From Rhizophagus clarus (Eukaryota > Glomeromycota > Glomeromycetes > Glomerales > Glomeraceae), in contig BLAL01000356.1 in the NCBI GenBank assembly GCA_015698045.1, positions 1,364,001 to 1,428,000 of the forward strand: a stretch of DNA of 64,000 nucleotides, written 5' to 3'. How positions within the stretch are numbered: position 1 is the first letter of the stretch; each line of letters opens with the position of its first letter. Positions 42,475 through 53,029 of this stretch are shown in pieces. Below the pieces are notes generated by a model. That model saw only the letters and a list, made by a program, of their open reading frames with translations, made no database searches and was not told where the DNA came from. The translations under genes and the position numbers were made by a program.

Positions 42475-44799
42475 ATTTCATTTTTTTAAATATTACATTC
42501 TAGTAACTCCATTTTAAAAGCTTATATAATGATATATGTGTACTCATTTCATATTACATTTATTATATGTATATGTATTTTATACCTTATAAATAAAGAA
42601 GATTAATTTTTTTTGTGATCGTTTATCATTTATTGGTAAGCGAAACCAATAATGCGATGCAATTTAATTTTCTTGTTTCTTGCTTAAAAAGATATATTTA
42701 TCATGTGAAATTTGGCATCATAGCCTCAATTATAACTGATGATTTGACAAATTTAAGATGTAATATTCAAATTATAATTCGTCTTCTTCAACTTGTATAT
42801 TAGTTAATGGAAAATTCAAATCCCGATCTAAATTGATGTGTCAATTAAAAAGTCGGAAAATGATAGCAACTAATTTCTTTTAATGTGGAGCGTTTTTTTT
42901 TTTTTATTTTTTGTGTGGTAGTTGATTTTCGATACATTTTAGTTTTATTTAGTCTTTAATCTTCAAGTTAATTAGGAGTAGTAAATTTTTATTATATGTT
43001 CAATGTGTCATTGTTAAATAATTAAAAAAGAGATTACAAATTTTATTATAATATATGTAGATTGCTATCATGATTAATATAATAGTAACAGGTAAGAATT
43101 AAGTAATTTAATTTCAGTAAATACACAATTTATAATAGCTTATTAGACCATTAAGAGAATTTACATGTTAAAAGTTGAAAATTTTTCTATGTACATGCAT
43201 TATCAGCATTTTCAGACAAAAATGAACGCTGACCACATCATAATATATTACTAATTATTTATTATAATTCTCATTAAATGTATCGTAGTTATAATAAACA
43301 ATAGACCGATAATTATCTTCAAAATTAAATTATATATTATTATAGAAATTTATTACTTCTACAAATAATAGTACTTTACTACATCTCTAATCTTTTATTG
43401 ACCTTTTATTCACAAAAATAGTTTCTTTTTGGCTAAATTATAAGCCTTTTGCCTCACTATAATGCAATTATGTCATTAATTAATTGCAATGGCTAATCAT
43501 TAAACCATTAAACTATTAGGTATAATTTTTTTCGTTATCATATGTATTATGTGACTTTATATAAATTAAAATTTGTTATATTAAGTCCTTCGCCCCTCTC
43601 TAGAAAAATAACTATTTAGCATAAAGATTATTTTTGCAAATGAGAAAAGCTAGTGTAAATGAATGAATAAATACATATAAACATAAAAAGCGTATATATT
43701 TAATTTAGTATTTATATATTTTTAAATTCAATAAAGAAATATTAATAAATGAATAATAGCCTAATCATCTGGTAGACGTGTCTGATTTTTTCCTAATTCA
43801 CTTTATTGCCTTATTCTAAATGGTATGTTGAAAGAAAGTTCATGACACGATCCTTCATCCTTATCTCAACAATCACATGTGCAGACGGACGAACTCTATA
43901 AGTATAGTATCATAGTATGTCCGGATCATTAATCATGTGCGTGAACAGACAAATATTGAATGGTTTCCGCTTCGGACTTATTACAATATATACAAATACA
44001 TACATGTGCATAATGTATTGTAATCATAAAATTTATTCGTTCATACCTTTTTATACTTATTTTAATTATAATTTATTATTAATTTCACTTAAATTAGTGT
44101 TAGTACTTGCAACGGACTAAATATTTTACTTCACGTGCTTCATGTGAATAAATAAGAGACTCATCAGTATATTTGATGATAAAACCAAATGACTCAAACA
44201 ATAGCAATTTTGCACGTCTGCAGTGGTCACTTAGCATTTCATCAGTCATGCATATGCAATATATCTTAACATTCTCATGGATTTTAAATATGATGATGTA
44301 TTAAATGTTGATGGAGAATTCAGCTTTCTAACCCTAGGTATATTGTGTAAGAATCATGACCGGGACAATCTAGGTATAATCCTGTTGAAAGCAGTGTCTG
44401 TTAAACTTGCTGGTATAATATTACCAATTGACCATATTGGCAGGTATCTGAACTCACAAGGGAAAGTTATAAATTTGTTACTCAAAATTTAATATGCAAG
44501 AGAAGCCCTCTGTAATATTTGGAGTCGTGATTTAATTTTTGAGAAACAAAGTCGTCAATGCTAAGTACTCATTTCTAATCCATCAGAATATGCTGTTTAA
44601 AGGTACATATAAATAAAGAAAGAATTACTTTGTACCATGGACTTGGAGACTTGGATCGAAACTCGTTGCCTATTCAATTGATATCAAATACTGCAAGAGC
44701 GCAAGTTGCTGTGGACCATTTAAGAGTTAGGATTTAGAATGCCATAGAGTTTCTGTAGTTTCTTGCCGCCAATTACTAATGCTAACTAGTTATTGCATG
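42475..44799. other. Long AT-rich intergenic region
   Basis: Nothing convincing is seen. An ATG-initiated 71-codon frame at 44277-44492 (MDFKYDDVLNVDGEFSFLTL) has somewhat richer base composition and could be a gene scrap; I give it little weight. Confidence 0.4.
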
Positions 44800-45262
44800 T
44801 ACATTTCCTGAATTCACTGCTTTTTGATATAAATTAAATGTCTCTTGTTTATCAACATTAATTCTAATTCCAAAATGATTAAATACTCCAAGTAAAAAAA
44901 CAGAATTTGAATTATTCCGACTACTTAATAAACAATCATAAATTTCTGTTAAAGTTATATTATGATTATTGAGATAATTAATAGTCTCATCTTTCTTGTT
45001 GTTGTTATATTTTCAAGAAGTAGATTTATTTCATTAACAATTATGCCGAAATTACTATCTAATGAAATTGGAGGTTCTATTTCTTTTATATTTATCTTAT
45101 TTAAAATATTGAATAACCTGAGAAATTTCTCCATGCAATGATTTATTAATTAAATTTCTAGAAATTTCAGCAATGTTCTGTTGTTCATTTGATAATAATT
45201 GAATATTTTCTTTTGAAATAATTTTGCAACAACCTGGTCAATAGTAGGACGATTATCTGATA
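44800..45262 (-). pseudogene. Kinase-SLR relic with repeats joined by internal deletion
   Basis: From 45262 the minus strand reads DNRPTIDQVVAK (start of exon 5 in the family). After a frameshift come the linker (LLSNEQQNIAEISRNLINKS) and SNSVFLLGVFNHFGIRINVD. The first SLR runs straight into KQETFNLYQKAVNSGN, which belongs to the fifth SLR in intact members, so about four repeats are missing. The frame then ends. Everything 5' of exon 5 is absent. Confidence 0.65.
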
Positions 45263-45915
45263 TAAAATAAATTTATAATTAACTTGTATTATTATTATTT
45301 TAAATAAATAACAAGCTAATTTAGTGTTCTAATTTTTTTTTGGTAAGATCATGCTTTACTTGATCAAAAATAAGTTGATCCACTAGCCAATTTGTAAAAG
45401 AAATTTTTAGTAAAATCGGGCTTAGTGATCACAAATGGGGTGATTTACTATGGCAGGCCAATTTGTAAAAAAAAAAAAAAAAAATAATATTTTTTTTTAT
45501 ACTAATACCGAAAAAACTTGGTAAATATTGTGCTTATTAATCATTTAAACAAATATAAGCCAATCAGTTTTTTCAAAAAAAATCTTTCTAATTTTTTTTG
45601 GTAAAATCGGGCTTACTAATCAAAAATGAAGTGATCTACTATAAAATTGAGACTAAAAATTATGATATTTTTCATAGGTATATAAACAACCTCAATTCGT
45701 TAAAATTTAAAATTCAATTTAGATTTCAATTTAGATTTAGGCTTCAATTTATTATAAATAAAAATAAAGAATATAAAAATGGCAGGTCGTTTATTTTGAA
45801 AAAGGAAATTGTTTGCAACACAAAAGACCCAATAATTCGGTAAACATATAATAAATCACACTAAACATGTATTTTTAAGGTAACACATTCTCTTGGCAGA
45901 CCCGCCTTTCTTGTA
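45263..45915. repeat. Direct repeat R1 and related short repeats
   Basis: 45597-45926 shares about 230-300 bases with 46360-46667: GGGCTTACTAATCAAAA, AATTTAGATTTCAATTTAG words, AAGAATATAAAAATGGCAGG, CTAAACATGTATTTTTAAGG and CTTGGCAG, in order. Two more diverged copies of TTTTTTGGTAAAATCGGGC lie at about 45333 and 45408. R1 and R2 point the same way and flank the small gene at 45916-46191. Confidence 0.65.
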
Positions 45916-46191
45916 TTAAGTTAAATTAATAACCTTAACTTTGTCACCATCAACATTTGCTTCAATTACTGAAAATCTTCCTTGAACTTGAATTATCTCT
46001 CTTTTATTAAATCTTTCTAAATCACTGTTTTTGGTTGTATCTTTAGGGTAGAAAGCAACAATATGAACATAAATATTGACATTTTGTCGAGAAGAATTAA
46101 CTATACCTATTGCATTGACTACAAAATTTGATATTCTTGCTATCTCATTATGTTGGTCTATATAACAAATTGAATTTAAATGACAAGGCAT
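45916..46191 (-). CDS. Small protein of 91 residues, possible OB-fold
   Basis: An ATG-initiated intact frame begins MPCHLNSICYIDQHNEIARI. It alternates beta-like segments (VVNAIGIVN, VNIYVHIVAFYP, IIQVQGRFSVIEANVDGDKV), a pattern compatible with a single-strand nucleic-acid-binding OB fold. That is inference from the strand pattern only. It may be the N-terminal portion of a longer relative. Its 3' end touches direct repeat R1, and R2 lies beyond its start, so the gene may travel with these repeats. No other gene is close enough to suggest a pathway. Confidence 0.5.
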   Translation of the reverse strand: MPCHLNSICYIDQHNEIARISNFVVNAIGIVNSSRQNVNIYVHIVAFYPKDTTKNSDLERFNKREIIQVQGRFSVIEANVDGDKVKVINLT

Positions 46192-46359
46192 TTTTTTATC
46201 TTTGTGACAATTTTTTATTGAAAATAGTGAAAAGAACGCTTATTTATATAAAAAAATAAAATCATTTTAATTTTATATTAGTAATAAATGCTATCATACC
46301 ATCTATTAAAAAATTATAATTTAGGAAACTTTTTTTGTTGCTATTGTTCAGATTTTACA

Positions 46360-46667
46360 ATTTTGGTAATTTAGCTTACTAATCAAAATAATTTAGATCT
46401 AGATTTTAATTTGACTTAGGCTACAATTTAGATTTAAATTTCAATTTAGATTTAGATTTCAATTTATTATTATTATTATAAATAAAAAATCAAGAATATA
46501 AAAATGGCAGGTCATTTATATGATACAAATTGCTAAAAAAAGCGATTTTTTTTGAAAAAAGGAAATTGTTTGCTACACAAAAGACTCAATAATTTGGTAA
46601 ACATAACTAAACATGTATTTTTAAGGTAACACAAATCTCTTGGCAGGCCTTTCTTATATTATGTTAA
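46360..46667. repeat. Direct repeat R2
   Basis: Second copy of the repeat at 45597-45926, differing by small indels (TTATTATTATTATTATAAAT is expanded here) and substitutions. Confidence 0.65.
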
Positions 46668-46736
46668 AAAGATAGTCATTTTATGAACTTTATTCATCTT
46701 CTTCAACATTGTGATCTCTTTAAAAATCTATTAATC

Positions 46737-46911
46737 AAATATTTTCCTACTCTCAAATATAAACGAATGGCATATCTTGTTACTCGAGAACGAAAAAGGT
46801 CAAAATTCTATGTTTCTTGATGACTTTTCTCTTTTGTCTTCACAGCAACCAGAACACATTGTCCCATTTGACGAAATTCAACTTGATTTAAGAAAATATA
46901 TGGTCAGCTAA
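46737..46911 (+). pseudogene. Short orphan coding stretch, unidentified
   Basis: A plus-strand frame without an ATG reads NINEWHILLLENEKGQ, then FLDDFSLLSSQQPEHIVPFD and QLDLRKYMVS before TAA at 46909-46911. The acidic, hydrophobic pattern looks protein-like and is probably the C-terminal exon of a lost gene. An ATG-initiated frame at 46683-46820 overlaps it in another phase; I consider that one less likely. Confidence 0.3.
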
Positions 46912-47152
46912 AGAGTGAATACAAATTTAAAAAATAAATCTGAAAAATTCGTCTCACGTTGAAAACGATTGTCTGTTATTAATGAAATTTTTCTGTAAAA
47001 TTATTGTTTATTGAAAAGTATAGCACAAAATAGGACGAATATAATGAATATACACAATATATATCGAAAATTAAACGAGAATTTCTGATTACATGATCTA
47101 TATACTGTGTAACATAATATCTCTTGTAAACCCTAAAATTACTTAGTATATG
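46912..47152. other. Intergenic, 3' flank of gene G
   Basis: AT-rich sequence without recognisable features. Confidence 0.4.
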
Positions 47153-48133
47153 TTATGTCTCTAACAATACATCTAGCTTATTTTGTGCATATTGATAACC
47201 TTGATCAGAAGATTTCTCATACCAATAAATTGCTTCATCTATATCTTTTGTAATACCTTTCCCTTCTTCATACAATATACCAAGATTATATTGTGCTATC
47301 ATATTTCCTAAAAATGCTGATTCGTGATATAATTCAAATGCTTTTTGTTTATCAATTTTAGTTCCAATACCGTGAAAATAACAAAAGCCCACCATTGTTA
47401 TTCCACCTGAGTGTCCTCCTTCAGCTGATTGCTTATACAATTCAAAGGCTTTATCATAATCTGTTTCAACACCCACTCCATTTCTGTAACAATTCCCAAG
47501 ATTAAGCATAGCTGCTATATTTCCATTATTTGCAGCTTTTTCATACCAATAAAAAGCCTTTTCTGAATCTTTTTCAATACCAAATCCAATTTCATAAAGA
47601 TAACCAATTTCGAATTGCCCATGTGCCAAATTTTTATTTGCTGATTTTTCAATATATTCAAAAGCTAATTTTTCATTTTTTATAGTACCACTTCCATACT
47701 CATAACAATTCCCAGCAAAATATTGTGCAGGTATATGATTTTTTTCTGATGCATTAATAAATAAATTAAAAGCTTTCTTGAGATTAACATTTATTTCAAT
47801 TCCCCTATGATTAATATATCCAAGTAAAAAAATAGAATTTGAATTATTTTGATTATTTAACAACCAATTATAAATTTCTCGTAATTCAATGTCATGATCA
47901 TTTAAATAATCGATAACATTATCTTCTAATGACTGCCATTCAATTCCTTTATTTAATAATCTATAAATTAAATCATTTATATCATCAACTATCACATGAA
48001 ACCCTTTTTCAAATAAATGTTTTTCTCGTTCATTGGTCAATACTATAGGATCAATTTCTTTTATGCTTATTTTGTCAAAATTTTGAATAAGTTGAGATAA
48101 TTCTCCCTGTGATTCTAAATTATTGAGGATCAT
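47153..48133 (-). CDS. Gene G: kinase-less SLR protein with lost original start
   Basis: 326 residues from an internal ATG at 48133 (MILNNLESQGELS), the same internal position used in gene F. The leader above is readable (SDNKKTRKFENTV) but its start codon at 48243-48245 is now ATA, and it meets a TGA where a Trp is expected. The linker and six complete SLRs follow, with no lesion; SLR6 reads [20 protein letters not shown]. Without leader and kinase only the solenoid would be made. Use of the ATG at 48133 is a guess; the gene might be silent. Confidence 0.75.
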   Translation of the reverse strand: MILNNLESQGELSQLIQNFDKISIKEIDPIVLTNEREKHLFEKGFHVIVDDINDLIYRLLNKGIEWQSLEDNVIDYLNDHDIELREIYNWLLNNQNNSNSIFLLGYINHRGIEINVNLKKAFNLFINASEKNHIPAQYFAGNCYEYGSGTIKNEKLAFEYIEKSANKNLAHGQFEIGYLYEIGFGIEKDSEKAFYWYEKAANNGNIAAMLNLGNCYRNGVGVETDYDKAFELYKQSAEGGHSGGITMVGFCYFHGIGTKIDKQKAFELYHESAFLGNMIAQYNLGILYEEGKGITKDIDEAIYWYEKSSDQGYQYAQNKLDVLLET

Positions 48134-48308
48134 CTTGTTTGTTTAATAATTGATATTATTTCTTCTTTTTAACGATAAATTCTTCAATCCAATTAATTCA
48201 TTTAACCGTATTTTCGAATTTACGCGTTTTCTTATTATCGGATATGATTTTAACAGAAAAGTTGGATTGAAAAGGTCAAGGCAGTAAAATTTTATTATGA
48301 AACTTGAA

Positions 48309-48396
48309 CCTATTTAAGTAATTTACGCCAAATTATTGTCACACATGTCATTAGTATCACCAAACAAAAGAAAATCGTCGACCGCAGGCTGCAGTA
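48309..48396 (-). promoter_or_regulatory. Conserved upstream module of gene G (diverged)
   Basis: ACCGCAGGCTGCAGTA lies at 48381-48396, where E and F have ACCGCAGTACCGCAGTA. ATTAGTATCACCAAAC, AATTATTGTCACAC and TATTTAAGTAATTTACG follow in the family order. Confidence 0.5.
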
Positions 48397-49373
48397 ATGA
48401 CGTAAAATAGGCTGATCACTTGACCAAAAATTACGAAATTTGCATAACTGTTTAAAAAAAAACAAAAGGCCTTATTCTTATTATTCAAGACAAGATTTTT
48501 GAAGATATTTTATGGTTTTTTTTTAACATCGAAAGTGGAAGAAAACCGACATTTACGAACCTTTTTTTTTTTTTGTAAAATTATGTTATTAAATTATGTG
48601 CTAAATTATAGAGCTTATGAAGAAATAGCGTACGACATAATAGTATCATAAAGATATTTCTTCTCTTCGGTATGAGAAAATATTGAACGGGCGATAGATG
48701 TGCTGCAAAAAATAATACATTATTTGAACACATGACTCGAACGAATTATGGTTTGTTGAAATATAAACAAAGAGCAATACTTTCAATAAATGAAAAATTA
48801 TTCGTAACGTTTAAGATAAAGCAGAATTAAAGACTATAAATTATCAAGTAGATAAAGTTCATGATTAATTATCAGATAATTTTCACATAGTGGTCGTTCG
48901 ATTCAGAACATTAAATATCAGAGATCATTTTAGACGTAAAAACATGCTATGCTCGGTAGGGTAATATGTATTAGACATGCTTCTCAATTAAGCTTTCTTT
49001 CTGATCAGAAAATTACTACATAAATTCGAGAAATTATTTATTATGAAAATATTGGCAAAGTTTTATAAATTACAAAAATTGCAGATAACCGTGCTGTGGT
49101 ACCAAAATTCACACCATAAACCTTAAATATCAATGATAATATTATATATTAAATAGAAAAACAAATTTACATTTATTTATTTATTATTTTGAGGGAAAAT
49201 CAAATTTGACAGGAATATATATACGTGCATGCGAGAATTTCGAGTTAAATATATTTTTTAACAAACAAAAGATTTAATATTTGTACATAAAAATATAATT
49301 TTAACATTTTAGTTCACATATGACTTCTTTCTATTTTTGTGAGAACTGGTAAACTAATTTCAAATGATATTTC
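48397..49373. other. Intergenic between genes G and H
   Basis: 48590-48680 is family 5' flank (CTAAATTATAGAGC, GAAGAAATAGCGTACGACA). The rest is AT-rich without a gene. Confidence 0.5.
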
Positions 49374-50336
49374 CTAATTTGCTGATTTTTGATATAATTC
49401 AAACGCTTTGTATTTATCAACTTTGGTTCCGACACCATGATTATAACAATATCCTAACATTGACATTCCATACGAATATCCTCCTTCAGCCGATAGCTTA
49501 TACAATTCAAAGGCTTTGTTATAATCTTCTATAACACCCTCTCCATTTTTATAGCAATTACCAAGATGATGCATAGCTATTATATTTCCATTATTTGCAG
49601 CTTTTTCATACCAATAAAAAGCCTTATTGAAATCTTGTTTAACACCAGATCCAATTTTATAAAGATAACCAATTTCTAATTGTCCATGCGACAAATTGTT
49701 ATTGGCTGATTTTTCTAAATATTCAAAAGCTAACTTTTTATTTGTTGTAGTTCCATTTCCATATTCATAACAATTTCCGACAAAATATTGTGCAAGTATA
49801 TGATTCTTTCCTGATGCATCAATAAATAAATTAAATGCTTTCTTTAGATCAATATTTGTTCCAATTCCCCTAATATTAATAAATCCAAGTAAAAAAATAG
49901 AATTTGAATTATTTTGATTATTTAACAGCCAATTATAAATTTCTTGTAACTCAATGTTGTAAACATTAAAATAATCAATAATATTATCTTCTAATAACTG
50001 CCATCCAATTCCTTTGTTTAATAAATTAAAGATTAATTCATTGATTTCATCGACTATCTTGTCAAAACCTTTTTCAAATAAAAGTTTTTCTCGTTCATTT
50101 GACAATGCTATAGGTTCAATTTCTTTTATGTTTATTTTATCAAAATTTTGAATAAGTTGAGATAATGCTCCTTGTGATTTTATTTTATTAATACTTAAAG
50201 AGACCTCATTAATTTTTTGATCATTTGATAATTGAATATTTTCGGTTGTTACATCTTCTTTCATAATAGATTCTTCAATCCAATTAATCCGTTTATCCGT
50301 ATTTTTGATATCACACATTTTCTTATTATCAGACAT
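49374..50336 (-). CDS. Gene H: kinase-less SLR protein missing the last repeat
   Basis: 320 residues from the family ATG at 50336 (MSDNKKMCDIKNTDKRINWI). The leader passes directly to DVTTENIQLSNDQK, the same kinase-less junction as gene D. The linker and SLR1-4 are complete, but the frame stops in SLR5 at FELYQKSAN. Paralogs read AATTTAGGAAAT there; this gene reads AATTAGGAAAT, so one T is lost and TAG results. Downstream similarity fades within about 15 bases, so SLR6 is absent even beyond the stop. The product could still fold as a shorter solenoid. Confidence 0.82.
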   Translation of the reverse strand: MSDNKKMCDIKNTDKRINWIEESIMKEDVTTENIQLSNDQKINEVSLSINKIKSQGALSQLIQNFDKINIKEIEPIALSNEREKLLFEKGFDKIVDEINELIFNLLNKGIGWQLLEDNIIDYFNVYNIELQEIYNWLLNNQNNSNSIFLLGFINIRGIGTNIDLKKAFNLFIDASGKNHILAQYFVGNCYEYGNGTTTNKKLAFEYLEKSANNNLSHGQLEIGYLYKIGSGVKQDFNKAFYWYEKAANNGNIIAMHHLGNCYKNGEGVIEDYNKAFELYKLSAEGGYSYGMSMLGYCYNHGVGTKVDKYKAFELYQKSAN

Positions 50337-50398
50337 ATTGAACGATAATTACAAATTGAATGAGTATTTGTTGTGATGCAGTGACAAAAAATTAATTT

Positions 50399-50482
50399 AT
50401 ATAAGTATTTATTATGGTCGCACATATTAATCAGTATCACCAAATAAAAGAAAATCGTATCATTAACCGCAGTATTGCAGTA
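50399..50482 (-). promoter_or_regulatory. Conserved upstream module of gene H
   Basis: ACCGCAGTATTGCAGTA lies at 50466-50482, with CAGTATCACCAAAT and TTATGGTCGCACAT toward the gene. It ends about 63 bases above the ATG, closer than in the other copies. Confidence 0.5.
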
Positions 50483-51800
50483 ATGACGTAATGATGGTAA
50501 TGATGTGAGATGTGATGCCCGAATTTTTGAAAATTAGTTATGAATAACACGGCATGACTATTAATAAAAACATGGGATCTTACTCTTATTGTTCATAACA
50601 AGACAGTTTATGATCGAGTTTTTACTTGGGAAAATAAAGCTTTATAATATAGTAAGAATCAAATTATTAAATTAAATGTTGAACGTATGACTTATATTAT
50701 GATGACGTCTTTTCGATAGAAAAAATTGGTAAAGATGTGCAGCAAAAAAAAAAATAAGTCACATGATTCAGAAATCAAAATTGAAGAGTAATTAATATTC
50801 TTTTCTAGTATGAAGGCAGTCATTTGACTCGGAACATTAATTATATCAAAGATCATCGCCAAACATCGTTAAGTACTGTACAAGTTAAATCGAACTGAAC
50901 TAAACCGAACCGATGAAGATTTTTGAGTCGTGCACCGGTTCGGTTCGGTTGATGGGTTGATAGAGAGTTGATAGCCTAAGTCGATGGGGCCGATAGAAGT
51001 TGGTGTGACCAATATTAACGATCTACTGGAGATCGGTTTGGTCTAGCTTTGATTTCAAGTCGGACTGTATGAAGTTTATATAATTATAGGGTGAGTTTTA
51101 TGTTAAGTTATATGGTAATTATTATAATCGTAGTTAATACTTGATAATTTTGAAGTTTTTGTTAAGTATCTAAAGATTAATAAACTGAACATTTCTTTCT
51201 GTCGGTTTATTAATAATTAATTTTGATAAATAAATAAATTAAATTACTGAAATTTGAAATTTGAAATATCAGAATCAAAATGGCTGCTATCTCCTCTTTT
51301 ATTGATATTTAATATTGGAGGCATTTTTATTAAAGTAATAAAAGTATTGACGCTTAAATTATAAAACTGTTAGTAAGTGTCATAGACTCATTCATTGATA
51401 CTCATATAAAGTAAAATTCTTCGTACATGTGATTTATAAGAAAAATCCACGTTCTTATATTTTATTCGTGAAACATTGTTCTTTTGCTATACAAAAGCTT
51501 TTTAATTTTTTTTTTGCATTAGATATATTATAATCTTTTCTAAATAGTACACAATTCTTTTAAAAATTAGTACCATCACTTATTTTAAATCTCAGAAATA
51601 AACAATCCCAAATACTCATAAATTTTGCAGTTCTATAATGACATTTTAATAAAAGGAGAAATATAAATATATATTCAGTAAATAATGAAAAAGATACATG
51701 TTAAAGAATGATTATTAAGTTAAATAAAACTTTTATTTATTATATTTTAGAGTACAATATATTGTACATTTGTACTACTTTATAAGTAAAGAAATTTTTA
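50483..51800. other. Intergenic between genes H and I, with a CCGAACCGA patch
   Basis: 50650-50720 is family 5' flank. About 50885-51085 is rich in CCGAACCGA, GGTTCGGTTC and GTCG words, related to the patch at 18823-18920 but in the opposite orientation. 51590-51740 matches the 3' flank of gene J at about 54810-54950. No gene is seen. Confidence 0.55.
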
Positions 51801-52883
51801 TTATAAATTATTGGTTTTTAAGTTTTCTAACTTATTTTGTGCATCCTGATCTCCTTGTTTGGCAGATTTTTCATACCAATAAATTGCTTTGTCAGTGTCT
51901 TTTGTAACTCCTCTTCCATTTTCATACATCAAAGCAAGATTATATTGTGCTACTGCATCTCCTAAATCTGCTGATTTTTGATATAATTCAAATGCTTTTT
52001 GGTTATCAATGTTAGTTCCAATACCACATTCGTAACAATATCCTAACATTGTTATTCCTTTTGAATGTCCTCCTTCAGCTGATTGCTTAAACAGTTCAAA
52101 AGCTTTATTATGATCCTTTTCAACACCCTTTCCGTCATCATAACAACTACCAAGATGATGCATAGCTATTATATTTCCGTTATTTACAGCTTTTTCATAC
52201 CAATAAAAAGCCTTTTTTAAATCTTTTTCAACTCCAAACCCAATTTCATGAATATAACCAATTTCTAATTGTCCATGTGAAAAATCTTTACTGGCTGATT
52301 TTTCCAGATATTCAAAAGCTAATTTTTCATTTTTTACAGTTCCATTTCCATATTCATAACTATTCCCAACAAAATATTGTGCAAGTATATGATTTTTTTC
52401 TGACGCATTAATAAATAAATTAAATGCCTTCTTAAGGTTAATGTTTGTTCCAATTCCTCTAATATTGATATATCCGAGTAAAAAAATAGAATTTGAATTG
52501 TTTTGATTATTTAACAACCATTTATAAAATTCTTGTAAATTAGTATTGTGATCATTAAAATAATCAATAACATTATCTTCTAATGTCTGCCATTCAATTC
52601 CTTTATTTAATAATTTAAAAATCAATTCATTTATTTCTTCAACTATCTTGTCAAAACCTTTTTCGAACAAAATTTTTTCTCGTTCATTTGACAATGTTAT
52701 AGGTTCAATTTCTTTTACATTTATTTTGTCAAAATTTTGAATAAGTTGAGATAATTCACTTTGTGATTCTAAATTATTGAGAGTTATGTTAAGTTCTTGT
52801 TTATTTGATAATTGAGGATTTTCTGTTATTATTTCTTCTATTATGGTATTTTCGATATCATGAGTTTTCTTATTATCTAACAT
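51801..52883 (-). CDS. Gene I: kinase-less SLR protein with shortened leader
   Basis: 360 residues, intronless, starting MLDNKKTHDIENTIIEEI at the family ATG. The WINWIEES part of the leader has been deleted, so the protein goes from ENT to IITENPQLSNKQ and the helical linker. All six SLRs are complete (last: [20 protein letters not shown]) and no lesion is visible, making it one of the best-preserved kinase-less members. It probably acts as a soluble protein-binding scaffold. The upstream module is well conserved. Confidence 0.87.
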   Translation of the reverse strand: MLDNKKTHDIENTIIEEIITENPQLSNKQELNITLNNLESQSELSQLIQNFDKINVKEIEPITLSNEREKILFEKGFDKIVEEINELIFKLLNKGIEWQTLEDNVIDYFNDHNTNLQEFYKWLLNNQNNSNSIFLLGYINIRGIGTNINLKKAFNLFINASEKNHILAQYFVGNSYEYGNGTVKNEKLAFEYLEKSASKDFSHGQLEIGYIHEIGFGVEKDLKKAFYWYEKAVNNGNIIAMHHLGSCYDDGKGVEKDHNKAFELFKQSAEGGHSKGITMLGYCYECGIGTNIDNQKAFELYQKSADLGDAVAQYNLALMYENGRGVTKDTDKAIYWYEKSAKQGDQDAQNKLENLKTNNL

Positions 52884-52937
52884 ATTGAATAATTATTTAG
52901 TTGGATTGAACGATTATTGAACGTTAATTAAAAATTA

Positions 52938-53029
52938 GTCCTATTTAAGTGTTTTGTTCACCGATTATAGTCGCACATATACACTAGTATCACCAAACAA
53001 ATATTATTATTAACCGTAGTACTGCAGTA
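52938..53029 (-). promoter_or_regulatory. Conserved upstream module of gene I
   Basis: ACCGTAGTACTGCAGTA lies at 53013-53029, then ACTAGTATCACCAAAC, CCGATTATAGTCGCAC and CCTATTTAAGTG toward the gene. All four words of the family module are present in order. Confidence 0.55.

Noticed and set aside
42615-42803. Frame of 62 codons in the AT-rich gap
   Set aside because: No ATG at its start, no domain and no coding-like composition.
46683-46820. ATG-initiated 45-codon plus-strand frame beginning MNFIHLLQHC
   Set aside because: It overlaps, in another phase, a more protein-like stretch that continues to 46911; at most one is real and neither has a recognised domain.
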